A DNA stretch of 64,000 nt from Pseudomonas sp. PICF141 (GCF_002286815.1 NZ_MUNM01000037.1:186001-250000); one strand, 5' to 3'; numbered from the stretch's first letter, positions 52,703 to 61,792 are shown. The notes: a model not told the origin generated them from the letters alone. Made by a program: numbers and translations.

Positions 52703-53829
52703 GGCGTGCCCTGCTGGCTGCAAGTGTCCGCGAAAAGCAGGGCATGGACCGCGCCGGACAGCGAAAGAATGTCGTGACAGCCAATGCTCTCAGGTGCGTA
52801 TTGGAGGAGGTCCCGACCATAGGCCAGCGACTCGTTGAACTGGTGATCGAGGCGAATCGTCCCGATCAGGTCAGCACCTAGCCGCCGCACAAACAGCACG
52901 CCCATGTCCCTGCTGAACGTACGCGAGTCATCCCGTTGATTGAGCACATAGCGGTGCCGTTGCCCACGTCGACGGGTGGTTTCCAGCCACTGGGTCATGG
53001 TGTCCAGTGCCAGGTAGGAGGCCGCGTCGGCCACCGTCATCACCAGCACCAGATCGGCGGTGTCGAGCGCCTGTTGCGAATAGACGGTCGCACCCGAAGG
53101 TGTGTCCAGGATCACGGTATCGTTTTCGCTGAGGTTCATGGACGCAAGGTGCTGATTCAACCAGTCAGAATCTTCAAGCATTAACTGCCTGAGTAAATGG
53201 CGGTCATCCATCTCGCCAGTGCCGAAGGGCAGGCACTCACTGTCGCTAAAGCCTGGCAGGCGATGAGCGCCCCAGTCTGCATCCTGCTCTTTGAGCTGGA
53301 TCAGTCCGGGAACCTGCCGGGTGATACCCAAGTGGCTGGACAGCGCATTCTGAGGGTCCAGATCAATCGCGATGGTGCGCCCGCCAGGGCGCCGAAGTGT
53401 TTTTGCCAGGCCAGCGGCGACGGTGCTTTTACCCACTCCGCCATTCGCCGAAACGATAGCAATGACCTTTGCCTTGGTCCGCTTGCGAGTCGTTTCTGGC
53501 AGACCGTCTCGACGAACCTGGTTGAGTTCACGCAACAGATCGCTCAATCGCTGACGGTCACCCGTACCAGAATTCGCAGGTGGCTCGGTCAGAAGAGGGA
53601 ACCTGGGCGCGCCAATCAATAGAGAAGGCTGTGGCTCGTCCGGTAAAAACGCAGCGGGCGTTGGCGTTGATGTGGGGGGAGGCAAGACTACCGACGGTTC
53701 TGGCTTAGGCAGTACAGGTGTAATCGGATCGTCTTTGAAATCTTTATAGTTCGGTTGTATTTCCTGGTAGGTCTCTGTATTGGCGCCAAAACGTGTAAAG
53801 AGTTTCGTAATATCGTCTACATATTTCAT
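52699..53829 (-). CDS. wssA: Cellulose synthesis ParA-like ATPase WssA (BcsQ) with BcsR-like N-terminus
   Basis: First gene of the wss operon (376 residues). The C-terminal two thirds are a MinD/ParA ATPase with deviant Walker A SANGGVGKSTVA, the LDTPSG switch and DLDPQNALS, resembling BcsQ, which localises the synthase at the cell pole. Residues 1-25 (YVDDITKLFTRFGA) resemble the short partner BcsR, joined by a Pro-rich linker (residues 36-70). The fusion suggests the BcsR-BcsQ pair of enterics is one chain here. The ribosome site is poor. Confidence 0.9.
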   Translation of the reverse strand: MKYVDDITKLFTRFGANTETYQEIQPNYKDFKDDPITPVLPKPEPSVVLPPPTSTPTPAAFLPDEPQPSLLIGAPRFPLLTEPPANSGTGDRQRLSDLLRELNQVRRDGLPETTRKRTKAKVIAIVSANGGVGKSTVAAGLAKTLRRPGGRTIAIDLDPQNALSSHLGITRQVPGLIQLKEQDADWGAHRLPGFSDSECLPFGTGEMDDRHLLRQLMLEDSDWLNQHLASMNLSENDTVILDTPSGATVYSQQALDTADLVLVMTVADAASYLALDTMTQWLETTRRRGQRHRYVLNQRDDSRTFSRDMGVLFVRRLGADLIGTIRLDHQFNESLAYGRDLLQYAPESIGCHDILSLSGAVHALLFADTCSQQGTP

Positions 53830-54300
53830 GCGTTGTACCAGGAATGAAATAACTCTCAGAAACTCAGCATTCCATTAACTTAACAAAGTTGATGTGTCGT
53901 CTTGGCGTTGGCAGAGTGCCATTAATCTAGGATGCCGGCGTCTGGGTGTCAATGATTGTTATAAAAAGTCAGCGAGGTCTGTTAATGTTAATTTGAGTGT
54001 TATTAAGATGTTATGTTATTCGGGAAAAGTATGGAGTGTTGGAGTGGGTCTAATAATGACGGTTCGGCGGGGGCAGTGTGATGATGGGTAATGGAGGTGC
54101 TTTGTTCAGGGGCTTTCGGCGCAATGGCGTGTTGATCGCCTTCAATGATCTGATGCCGGGTTATGCATTAAATAAGTTGACTGATGTATTAAAAATGGGA
54201 GTGGCGATTTCAAACGGAGTTTATACAGCTTGAAAATAAATCCATTCCTGCTTCAGTAATAATAGAAACCTTGGGTTTTACACTCTAGGGCGCTAGAGGG
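53830..54300. other. wss operon upstream region
   Basis: About 470 bp, markedly AT-rich (53930-54270), which must hold the wss promoter. A GTCAATGATTGTT word at 53948-53960 resembles half of a FleQ box, a regulator known to act on pseudomonad cellulose genes, but the match is incomplete. A short IR (CTCTAG at 54283-54288, CTAGAG at 54293-54298) lies beside the tRNA-end repeat. An open frame at 54081-54233 (50 codons) is not supported. Confidence 0.4.
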
Positions 54301-54304
54301 AATT

Positions 54305-54320
54305 TCGTTTCCCGCTCCAA
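54305..54320 (+). repeat. Copy of tRNA-Gly 3' end (candidate att site, right copy)
   Basis: TCGTTTCCCGCTCCAA, identical to 14158-14173 in the tRNA-Gly gene and in the same orientation. No tRNA body precedes it; the similarity stops at once on the 5' side. It is followed, like the tRNA, by a hairpin terminator. Candidate attR or a displaced original tRNA end. Confidence 0.65.
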
Positions 54321-54325
54321 GCATT

Positions 54326-54359
54326 AAAAATGGACCGTTGAAAAGAGGCCCATTTTTTT
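54326..54359 (+). terminator. Terminator after the tRNA-end repeat
   Basis: AAAAATGGACC and GGCCCATTTTT form an 11-bp stem with one mismatch, then a T-run. It is placed six bases after the 16-bp repeat, as if it once ended the tRNA-Gly transcript. Confidence 0.7.
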
Positions 54360-54472
54360 CGACTGAAGAACAGTCTTTCTTGGCTGTTTGCGCGACGTTC
54401 CATCGGGGTTGGCGTGAAAAGCCGGTCGCTGGATTGAATAACTGGCACTTGGCCGGGCTTGACGAACACGCA

Positions 54473-55849
54473 TCAATCTCCTTGCGAGGGCGTTTCCTCC
54501 AGCGCAATCACATCCAGCATCACGCCCGTGCGCGCCACCACCCGGACCTGTTGGCCCAGGCGCAGGGGCGAGCGACTCTGTACTTGCCATCTTTCACCCT
54601 GCAATTGCACCCAGCCGCTCATCGGCATACCCGGCAGCAGTCCCGTCACCGTGGCCTGGCTGCCGACCAAACCCGCATCGCCGCTGACCAAAACACGGCG
54701 TCTGGCCTTGAGCGCCATGCCGACCAGCGTCATCAGCAACAAGGCGCTGATCAGTGCGACGCCGATGATCAGTGCCAATGGAATGCCGAAGCCCGGTACA
54801 TCGGTGTCGATCAAAATCACTGCGCCCACTACAAAAGCAACCACCCCACCGAAGCCGATTACACCGAAACTCGGTAGAAACGCCTCGGCGATCATGAAAG
54901 CGATTCCTAGCAGAATCAGTCCGACCCCGGCGTAGTTCACGGGCAACAGTTGCAGGGCATACAGCCCCAGCAACAGGCAGATGCCACCGAGCACTCCACC
55001 AATGCCCGACCCTGGGTTCATGAATTCGAAGATCAAGCCATAGACCCCCAGCATGATCAGCAGCAACGCCACGCTGGGGTTGGTGATCACCGCCAGCAGT
55101 TGTGTGCGCCAATCAGGCGCATGGTCGATGAGTGCAGCCCCGGCGGTGTTCAGCTTCAACGTCTGACCAGCGACATTCAGGCTCTTGCCGTCCAGTTGCT
55201 TGAGCAGGTCTGCCACATCATTGGCCACATAATCGACCACCTTGAGTTTGAGCGCTTCGTGGGCGGACAGGCTGAGCGACTCACGTACCGCTTGTTCGGC
55301 CCAGTCGGCATTGCGTCCACGTAGGTGCGCAAGGCCACGGATGTAAGCCGCCGCATCGTTGATCTGTTTTCGAGTCAAGGTGTCCTGCTGTTCACGCGCA
55401 GGATTCTTGTCGGTGCCGGGTGGGCCCGGCGGCTCAGGCGCGGTCCCGGGCAGGCCGCCGATCTGCACCGGTGTAGCAGCGCCCAGGTTGGTGCCGGGGG
55501 TCATTGCGGCAATGTGACTGGCATACAAAATATAGGTGCCGGCGCTGGCCGCCCGTGCGCCACTGGGGGTGACGAAACTTGCCACTGGCAATGGGCTGGC
55601 CAGAATCGCCTTAATAATCAGGCGCATCGAGGTATCCAGCCCGCCAGGGGTGTCGAGGCGGATGACCACCAACTGCGCGCCCTCGGTCACCGCACGCGCC
55701 AAGCCGCGCTCGACGTAGTCGGCACTGGCCGGGCCAATAGCATCGTTGACGGTCAGAACCACGACACTGCCTGCAGCCGTTGTTGAACCCATCGGTAACC
55801 CGATCAGCATTATCAGCAACAGCAGGCGGCACCACCAGTGACTGTTCAC
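54473..55849 (-). CDS. NfeD-family membrane serine protease
   Basis: A 458-residue NfeD/1510-N-type protein. After a signal peptide (LLLLIMLIGLPMGSTTA) the ClpP-like protease domain has the nucleophile Ser102 in ASAGTY and a Lys candidate in ALKLKVVDYV. Four or more membrane helices (residues 275-390) and a C-terminal OB-fold (GWVQLQGERWQVQ) follow. The GTG at 55847-55849 has GGAGGTCCC upstream, a very good ribosome site. Such proteases usually have an adjacent slipin/stomatin partner; none is present in this window. Confidence 0.9.
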   Translation of the reverse strand: MNSHWWCRLLLLIMLIGLPMGSTTAAGSVVVLTVNDAIGPASADYVERGLARAVTEGAQLVVIRLDTPGGLDTSMRLIIKAILASPLPVASFVTPSGARAASAGTYILYASHIAAMTPGTNLGAATPVQIGGLPGTAPEPPGPPGTDKNPAREQQDTLTRKQINDAAAYIRGLAHLRGRNADWAEQAVRESLSLSAHEALKLKVVDYVANDVADLLKQLDGKSLNVAGQTLKLNTAGAALIDHAPDWRTQLLAVITNPSVALLLIMLGVYGLIFEFMNPGSGIGGVLGGICLLLGLYALQLLPVNYAGVGLILLGIAFMIAEAFLPSFGVIGFGGVVAFVVGAVILIDTDVPGFGIPLALIIGVALISALLLMTLVGMALKARRRVLVSGDAGLVGSQATVTGLLPGMPMSGWVQLQGERWQVQSRSPLRLGQQVRVVARTGVMLDVIALEETPSQGD

Positions 55850-56199
55850 GGGACCTCCAGTTGCGTGTATTACGGCCTGCAATCCTCACTTAAAGCGTAG
55901 TTGAGTCCATTATGGGCGACACCGGCGTGACGGTTAGTCCATTGCCTCTGCAGATAGGAGCGATTCTGAATTTCGAACAATACGTCATTGGCTGGCGGGT
56001 TGATCGGACTTGCATGGACTGTGACGTACATCCGACAACATAGGCATCACGCGACAAATTGGCGGGCTACGTGACCTTCAACCCGCAATTGGTAGTGACG
56101 AACACTTTAGAGTCGAATTCTGACACTTCTGGGTGATCCCGGACGCCGACAATCCGGTTGGTTACTGACAACCTTGAAAGCGGCACGCGGAGATCAACG
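55850..56199. other. Intergenic region between nfeD and the sdaA remnant
   Basis: About 350 bp between divergent genes. I see no RNA gene, terminator or credible ORF; both promoters probably lie here. Confidence 0.4.
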
Positions 56200-56589
56200 A
56201 TGGCTATCAGTACTTTTGACTTGTTCAAGATTGGAATCGGCCCCTCCAGTTCCCACACCGTTGGCCCGATGCATGCCGGGGCTTTGTTTGTCGATGCCTT
56301 GCGGCGAGACATTCTGTGTAAACACAATGCGTCGATCTCGGGGGCCAAGGTCGGTTGTCAGGGCGAGGTCGATTCAGCCTGCCCGATGGCGGCTGCCGGT
56401 CTTGCGGAAATCCTGGGAGCCAGTTCCGAACAAGTGGAAAACGCGGCGGAAATCGGCCTGGAACACAACCTCGGGCTGACCTTCATTTCATCTCGCTGGA
56501 CCGGGTCATCCGTACCAGGTGTCGACATGCACGACAAATACAAAGAGACCTCCCGTGGCGGGCTGGCTGTCAGCTCCATTGAGTGCTGA
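56200..56589 (+). pseudogene. sdaA: Collapsed L-serine dehydratase gene (sdaA remnant)
   Basis: The frame starts as a normal SdaA ([23 protein letters not shown]), but after about 45 residues it jumps to the Fe-S region [20 protein letters not shown]...GLEHNLGL, and then to the end [17 protein letters not shown]. Intact SdaA is about 455 residues; this frame has 129. At least two internal deletions are implied. Between the second and third blocks the family residues SLDRVIRT appear in a different frame, so a frameshift is also present. It cannot be active. Confidence 0.85.
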
Positions 56590-56617
56590 ACCACCTTGAG
56601 CAACAGGAGAGTGATAC

Positions 56618-57640
56618 ATGCTGAAACTGACTCAATCTTGCCGGCAACAACCGCCGGCACTGCGCATCGGCTTCTGGTTGCTGGAAGCCTTTGACTTGTA
56701 CGCTCTAGCCAATGCGCTGGAAGCATTGCGCTTGGCCAACCAGGTGGCCAGACGCAACGTCTGCCAGTGGCAGATTCTCAGCCTGGAAGGTCGGGATCTG
56801 AACGCCAGCAACGGCATTGCCACTGCCACCACCCGACTGGATCAGGCGCAATCGCTGGATGTGTTGATCCTCTGCGGTGGCGACAACCTGCACACTCGAA
56901 CGGAGCATCCAGTCCTGCGTCAGCAGCTGTACCACTGGGCCGCGCAGCCGGTGGGCCTGGGTGCATTGGGCAAGGCCGGTTGGCTGCTGGCGCAGGTTGG
57001 CGCGCTGGATGGTTTCCGCTGCAGCCTGCCGGAGCCCGATCCAGCTCTATCGTTTTCCGCTTTCAGCGATTTGAGCCCAGTGGCCGCACCGTTCTGTGTC
57101 GACCGCCAGCGTCTGACGTGCGTCGGCCCGCAGGCCGTTCAAGGGTTGATGCACGAACTGCTGGCCCGGACCCACGGTCGTGGTCTGGTGCTGCGCATGG
57201 AAAAATACGCAGCCCGTCAAGCCAGGCCTCTGCAACCGATGCACAACACCCCGGCAAAGCTTCAGGCGACACTGGCATTGATGAATGATCACCTGACTCG
57301 CACATTGGGTATCGACGAACTGGCAGAGGCCATGGGCATTTCCCGCCGGCATCTGGAGCGGCTGTTCAAACGCAGTCTGGGTTGTTCGCCGTCCAGACAC
57401 TATCTGGACTTGCGCTTGCAACAGGCACGTCAGTTATTGCGCGCCGGTGAACAGTCGCTGTCGGATGTTGCTGCGCAGTGCGGATTCGTTTCGCTGCAAC
57501 ATTTCTTTCGCTGCTATCGCCAGTACTTCGGCGCGCACCCTCGCGACCATATGGCTGAAAGCTTGCAGCAAGGATCAATGTCAAAAGCAGCGGCTTCATC
57601 GCGAGTAAGCCCGATTGTCGGTCCGTCGCTCGCGCACTGA
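56618..57640 (+). CDS. GlxA-type AraC-family regulator
   Basis: A 340-residue regulator with an N-terminal DJ-1/PfpI-like domain (residues 15-190: IGFWLLEAFDLYALANALEALRLAN, DVLILCGGDNL) and a C-terminal double HTH of the AraC type (LGIDELAEAMGISRRHLERLFKRSLG, SLSDVAAQCGFVSLQHFFRCYRQYFG). Relatives such as GbdR and CdhR control quaternary-amine catabolism. Its place upstream of creatinase suggests creatine or a breakdown product as inducer; this is inference. The ATG at 56618 follows AACAGGAGAG. Confidence 0.87.
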   Translation: MLKLTQSCRQQPPALRIGFWLLEAFDLYALANALEALRLANQVARRNVCQWQILSLEGRDLNASNGIATATTRLDQAQSLDVLILCGGDNLHTRTEHPVLRQQLYHWAAQPVGLGALGKAGWLLAQVGALDGFRCSLPEPDPALSFSAFSDLSPVAAPFCVDRQRLTCVGPQAVQGLMHELLARTHGRGLVLRMEKYAARQARPLQPMHNTPAKLQATLALMNDHLTRTLGIDELAEAMGISRRHLERLFKRSLGCSPSRHYLDLRLQQARQLLRAGEQSLSDVAAQCGFVSLQHFFRCYRQYFGAHPRDHMAESLQQGSMSKAAASSRVSPIVGPSLAH

Positions 57641-57656
57641 CCTCGTTACCCATTGC

Positions 57657-57702
57657 CAATGCCCCCGCCAAGCGGCTGATATCGCGCTTTTCGGGGGCAT
57701 TG
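57657..57702 (+). terminator. Hairpin after the GlxA-type regulator
   Basis: Perfect 11-bp arms (57657-57667 and 57692-57702) with a 24-nt loop and a modest T content beyond. It separates the regulator from creatinase. Confidence 0.6.
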
Positions 57703-57867
57703 TCGTTTCTGTCGAATGACCCTCTGGACCACCTTCGTAAAGAGCGGATCTGATCAACTACAGGTCGGATTCGCGCAAAAAAACTGTCCTTGCATCTGTT
57801 CGAATGATCTACAGCGGCCCGCCAGAGTGGCGCCTCCGTCGCTCAATCACTGACAAGGATAAATGAC

Positions 57868-59079
57868 ATGCAAATGCCGAAAACCATTCAGATCAAGAAC
57901 GGCGAAAAAGTGACTCCGACATTCTCGGCTCAGGAATATGCCAATCGCCAAGCCAAATTACGGGCGTATCTGGCGCAGAACAATATCGACGCGGCAGTCT
58001 TCACGTCCTATCACAACATCAACTACTACAGCGATTTCCTCTATTGCTCGTTCGGTCGCCAGTACGCATTGGTTGTGACTCAGGACAGCGCTGTGACCAT
58101 CAGCGCCAACATCGATGGCGGTCAACCTTGGCGCCGCACCGTGGGCACTGAAAACATCGTCTACACCGACTGGCAGCGTGATAACTATTTCGTCGCGATC
58201 CAACAAGCGTTGCCCAAGGCCGGGCGTATCGGTATTGAATTCGACCATCTCAACTTGCTCAACCGCGATAAGCTCGCCAGTCGTTATCCGCAGGCCGAAC
58301 TGGTGGATATCGGCGCGCCCTGCATGCGTATGCGCATGATCAAGTCCGCCGAAGAACACGCGATCATCCGTCAGGGTGCCCGCGTCGCGGACATCGGCGG
58401 TGCCGCCATCGTCGAAGCCTTGCGTGATCAGGTTCCAGAATACGAAGTGGCCCTGCACGCCACCCAGGCCATGGTCCGAGAGATTGCCCGCACGTTCCCT
58501 GACTCCGAACTGATGGACACCTGGACCTGGTTCCAGTCCGGCATCAACACCGATGGCGCCCATAACCCGGTGACGTCTCGCAAGGTCAACAAGGGCGACA
58601 TCCTCAGCCTCAATTGCTTCCCGATGATCGCCGGTTACTACACCGCGCTGGAACGTACCTTGTTCCTGGATCACTGTTCCGACGAACATCTGCGGTTGTG
58701 GGAAGTGAACGTCAAAGTGCACGAGGCCGGTCTGAAACTGATCAAACCGGGCATGCGCTGCTGCGATATCGCCCTGCAATTGAACGAGATCTTCCTGGAA
58801 CACGATCTGCTGCAATACCGCACCTTTGGCTATGGCCACTCCTTCGGCACGCTGAGCCATTACTACGGCCGCGAAGCCGGGCTGGAACTGCGCGAAGATA
58901 TCGACACCGTACTGGAACCGGGCATGGTGGTGTCCATTGAGCCGATGATCATGCTGCCCGAAGGCCTTCCGGGTGCCGGCGGTTATCGTGAACACGACAT
59001 CCTGATCGTCAACGAACAGGGCGGCGAAAACATCACCAAGTTCCCGTACGGCCCGGAACACAACATCATCCAAAAGTAA
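57868..59079 (+). CDS. Creatinase (creatine amidinohydrolase)
   Basis: Hydrolyses creatine to sarcosine and urea in the cytosol. The 403-residue length equals that of the P. putida enzyme, and the sequence follows it almost throughout. The pita-bread fold has the catalytic His232 in TDGAHNPV, and the metal ligands of true M24 peptidases are replaced as in creatinase. Blocks SYHNINYYSDFLYCSFGR and FGYGHSFGTLSHYYGREAG are distinctive. The ATG at 57868 has AAGGA upstream. Downstream are an MHS transporter and, further on, creatininase. Confidence 0.96.
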   Translation: MQMPKTIQIKNGEKVTPTFSAQEYANRQAKLRAYLAQNNIDAAVFTSYHNINYYSDFLYCSFGRQYALVVTQDSAVTISANIDGGQPWRRTVGTENIVYTDWQRDNYFVAIQQALPKAGRIGIEFDHLNLLNRDKLASRYPQAELVDIGAPCMRMRMIKSAEEHAIIRQGARVADIGGAAIVEALRDQVPEYEVALHATQAMVREIARTFPDSELMDTWTWFQSGINTDGAHNPVTSRKVNKGDILSLNCFPMIAGYYTALERTLFLDHCSDEHLRLWEVNVKVHEAGLKLIKPGMRCCDIALQLNEIFLEHDLLQYRTFGYGHSFGTLSHYYGREAGLELREDIDTVLEPGMVVSIEPMIMLPEGLPGAGGYREHDILIVNEQGGENITKFPYGPEHNIIQK

Positions 59080-59245
59080 GACCTTGCGCCGCACAGTGAA
59101 CCTGTGTGGCGCTTTACTTTTAGGAGTGGCAAAAATCTTCCCGGCGGCTGAGATAAACCGGAAAAAAACAACGCATGCTCGTCAAGAACGCGCAGCATCT
59201 ACTGACCCTTAACCCTGCCAAGTAAAACAATAGAGGGTATTTGTC

Positions 59246-59308
59246 ATGTTCTACGTCCCGACTTCCTTTCTCGATAGCAGCGCCTCTAGCGCCAGAGGTG
59301 CCCGATGA
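59246..59308 (+). CDS. Short upstream ORF coupled to the transporter start
   Basis: Twenty codons (MFYVPTSFLDSSASSARGAR) with a GAGGG ribosome site 8-9 nt before the ATG. The TGA overlaps the transporter ATG (ATGA), which would allow translational coupling. It is too short for family assignment and could be chance, since the transporter has its own AGAGG site. Confidence 0.35.
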   Translation: MFYVPTSFLDSSASSARGAR

Positions 59309-60645
59309 GCAGCCAAAGCGCAAACTTGACGCCGACCCTGGCACAGACACTTGAACAAACCGCCGAGCGCAAGGCCTTGCGGCGTGCAGCCAGTGCAAGC
59401 TTCATGGGTAACTTTGTCGAATGGTTCGACTACGCGGCCTATGGCTATCTGGCCACCATCATCGCGGTGACCTTTTTCCCGCAAACCGACAAGACGACCG
59501 CGTTGCTGGCAACATTTGCAGTGTTCGCGCTGTCGTTTATCGTCCGCCCGCTGGGGGGATTGGTCTGGGGCCATTTTGGTGACAAGTATGGGCGACGCAG
59601 TGCATTGTCCTGGTCGATTCTGATCATGTCCATCTCGACCTTTTGCATCGGGATCCTGCCGACTTACCACCATATCGGCTTGTGGGCACCGGCGTTGTTG
59701 TTGCTGATTCGCTTGTTCCAGGGCTTCTCCGCTTCAGGTGAATACGCCGGGGCATCGGCCTTTCTCGCCGAGTACGCCCCCGAGGGTAAACGCGGCTTGT
59801 ACACCAGTATTGTCCCGGCGAGCACGGCGGCCGGTCTGCTGTTTGGCGCGGTGTTCGTGGCCGGTCTGCATGAGTGGATGAGTGTCGAGGACCTGCACAG
59901 TTGGGGATGGCGCTTGCCCTTTTTGCTGGCGGCGCCGTTCGGGTTGGTAGGGCGCTATATCCGCGTGAGTTTGCAAGACACACCCAAGTTCCTGGAGATG
60001 GAAAAACGCCTTGAGGCTAAGGAGTGCGCGACCCACGCTCCCGTTCGCGAATTGCTGACTGTGCATCGGCGCAGCGTGTTGATCGGGATTGGCGTGACTT
60101 GCCTGAACGCAGTGGCGTTTTACCTGTTGCTCAGCTACATGCCGACGTATCTGTCCACCGAAATGGGCATGAGCGAGAGTGATTCGTTCCTCGCGTCGAC
60201 GGTGTCGCTGGCGACCTACATCGGCCTGATTTTCCTGATGGGCAAGCTGTCTGACCGGTTTGGCCGCAAAACCATGTTGCTGACCGCTTCGGTGTTGTTC
60301 CTGGCGCTGACATTTCCGCTGTTCGGCATGCTGGAGAACCAGCCGCTGATCGTGATTTTGATGATCCAGATTGCCTTCGGCGCCATCCTGGCGATGAACG
60401 ACGGCACCTTGCCGTGCTTCCTCGCCGAGATATTCCCCACCCGCGTGCGTTTCAGCGGTTTTGCTTTCAGCTTCAATATCGCCAACGCCGTGTTCGGCGG
60501 CACCGCTCCGTTTATCGCAACCTGGTTGATTCAACTGACCGGCAACAAAATGGCCCCGGCCTGGTACTTGCTGGCAGCCGCGGCGGTGGCGTTGGTTGCC
60601 ATGCTGGCTAGCCGGGAAACGGCGCATAAAGCCTTGCAGGACTGA
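59305..60645 (+). CDS. MFS transporter, metabolite:H+ symporter (MHS) family
   Basis: A 446-residue 12-helix symporter of the ProP/ShiA group. Hallmarks are MGNFVEWFDYAAYGYLA at the first helix, the GHFGDKYGRRSAL loop and the matching GKLSDRFGRKTML loop, and RLFQGFSASGEYAGA in helix 5. Lying directly after creatinase, it may import creatine or a related guanidino or methylamine compound; the substrate is inferred. The ATG at 59305 overlaps the stop of a 20-codon ORF. Confidence 0.88.
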   Translation: MSSQSANLTPTLAQTLEQTAERKALRRAASASFMGNFVEWFDYAAYGYLATIIAVTFFPQTDKTTALLATFAVFALSFIVRPLGGLVWGHFGDKYGRRSALSWSILIMSISTFCIGILPTYHHIGLWAPALLLLIRLFQGFSASGEYAGASAFLAEYAPEGKRGLYTSIVPASTAAGLLFGAVFVAGLHEWMSVEDLHSWGWRLPFLLAAPFGLVGRYIRVSLQDTPKFLEMEKRLEAKECATHAPVRELLTVHRRSVLIGIGVTCLNAVAFYLLLSYMPTYLSTEMGMSESDSFLASTVSLATYIGLIFLMGKLSDRFGRKTMLLTASVLFLALTFPLFGMLENQPLIVILMIQIAFGAILAMNDGTLPCFLAEIFPTRVRFSGFAFSFNIANAVFGGTAPFIATWLIQLTGNKMAPAWYLLAAAAVALVAMLASRETAHKALQD

Positions 60646-60669
60646 CAGATCAGGTGTGTTTGGGGAGGC

Positions 60670-60723
60670 TCGCTCCCACAGTGACCGAGTTGTCCAGACG
60701 GACGCGGTTTAATGTGGGAGCGA
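60670..60723. repeat. REP-like inverted repeat
   Basis: 11-bp arms (60670-60680 and 60713-60723) carrying TCGCTCCCACA/TGTGGGAGCGA, a common pseudomonad REP core, between convergent transporter and regulator genes, where it may help end both transcripts. Confidence 0.7.
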
Positions 60724-60772
60724 ACCAGCCAACATCCATGTTGAATGCCCGCCTGCCATCGCGGGCACCCCG

Positions 60773-61792
60773 TCAATGCACCGCAGCCACTTGTTTACGC
60801 TCACCGATAGGCGATACCCCGAAGAAGCGGCTGTAGCATTTGGAGAAGTGCGCAGGTGATACAAAGCCGCAGGCAAGGGCGATATCGCGTACTTGCGACT
60901 CGCTGCGCAGCAGCAATTGCCGCGCCCGTGAAAGGCGCAATTCCAGATAGTACTGACTCGGCGTGCGTTGCAGGTGCTTGTGAAACAGCCGTTCCAGTTG
61001 CCGCACTGATACCTCGTTCAAACGAGCGAGTTCCTCAAGGCCCACCGGCTCCTCGAGATTGGCTTCCATGATCGCCACCATCTGACTGAGTTTGGGCTGG
61101 GACGTACCCAGTTTTTGCCGCAATGGCACCCGCTGTTGCTCCTGCGCGCCACGCACCCGATCACACAGTAGCAATTCGGCCGCATGGGCTGCGATGTCCC
61201 GACCACCCGGTTCGCGGGCAATCAATTGCAGCGTCATGTCCATGGACGCCACCCCACCGGAGCAGGTGTAGCGATCCCGATCCAGCTCGAACAGCTGGTT
61301 GGAAATGATGATTCCCGGAAAACGCTCCTTCAGCGCTTCGATGTCTTCCCAGTGAATCGTGCAGCGATAGCCCTTGAGCAAATCGGCACGTGCCAACAAA
61401 TGACTCCCCGTGCAAATCCCCCCCAGTGGTACCCGATCATGTGCCAACTTGCGTAGCCAATTGAGCAGCGGTCGACTGCTGTGATTGGAGACGATCGGGT
61501 TGGATCCTACAACGAACAGGATGTCGAGCTTGGGTGCGTCTGTGATGGTGTAGTCGGGCAGGATGCGCATGCCATTGCTGGCGGTGACCGGCTCCAGGCT
61601 GGCGGCGATGATTACCGTGCGGAACATCGGTTTGCGCGCGGCCATATTGGCCATGCGCAAGGTTTCCACGGCGGAGGCGAAGCCGATGGTGGTGAAGTTG
61701 GGAATGACCAGAAAGCCCACGGTTTTTACCGGCCGTTGTTCGTTAGCCGAACGTCCTGCGGCGTGTTTCGCCACTTGGAGTTTCGCCATCAT
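60773..61792 (-). CDS. Second GlxA-type AraC-family regulator
   Basis: A 339-residue regulator: DJ-1/PfpI-like domain (residues 22-210: VGFLVIPNFTTIGFASAVETLRMANM, LDILFVVGSNP, GGICTGSHLLA with the Cys elbow) and a C-terminal AraC double HTH (LARLNEVSVRQLERLFHKHLQRTP, VRDIALACGFVSPAHFSKCYSRFFG). The N-terminal ATGATG pair at 61787-61792 has GAGGAG upstream. It lies between the creatinase/transporter genes and the permease/creatininase genes, so a role in creatinine or glycine-betaine-type catabolism is likely but unproven. Confidence 0.87.
   Translation of the reverse strand: MMAKLQVAKHAAGRSANEQRPVKTVGFLVIPNFTTIGFASAVETLRMANMAARKPMFRTVIIAASLEPVTASNGMRILPDYTITDAPKLDILFVVGSNPIVSNHSSRPLLNWLRKLAHDRVPLGGICTGSHLLARADLLKGYRCTIHWEDIEALKERFPGIIISNQLFELDRDRYTCSGGVASMDMTLQLIAREPGGRDIAAHAAELLLCDRVRGAQEQQRVPLRQKLGTSQPKLSQMVAIMEANLEEPVGLEELARLNEVSVRQLERLFHKHLQRTPSQYYLELRLSRARQLLLRSESQVRDIALACGFVSPAHFSKCYSRFFGVSPIGERKQVAAVH

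Noticed and set aside
53948..53960. FleQ binding site upstream of wssA
   Set aside because: Only one half matches the known box, so it is mentioned within the region but not called as a site.
54081..54233. 50-codon ORF (starts MMGNGGALFRGF) near the wss promoter
   Set aside because: Weak ribosome site, AT-rich context, no recognised family; kept only as a note on the region.
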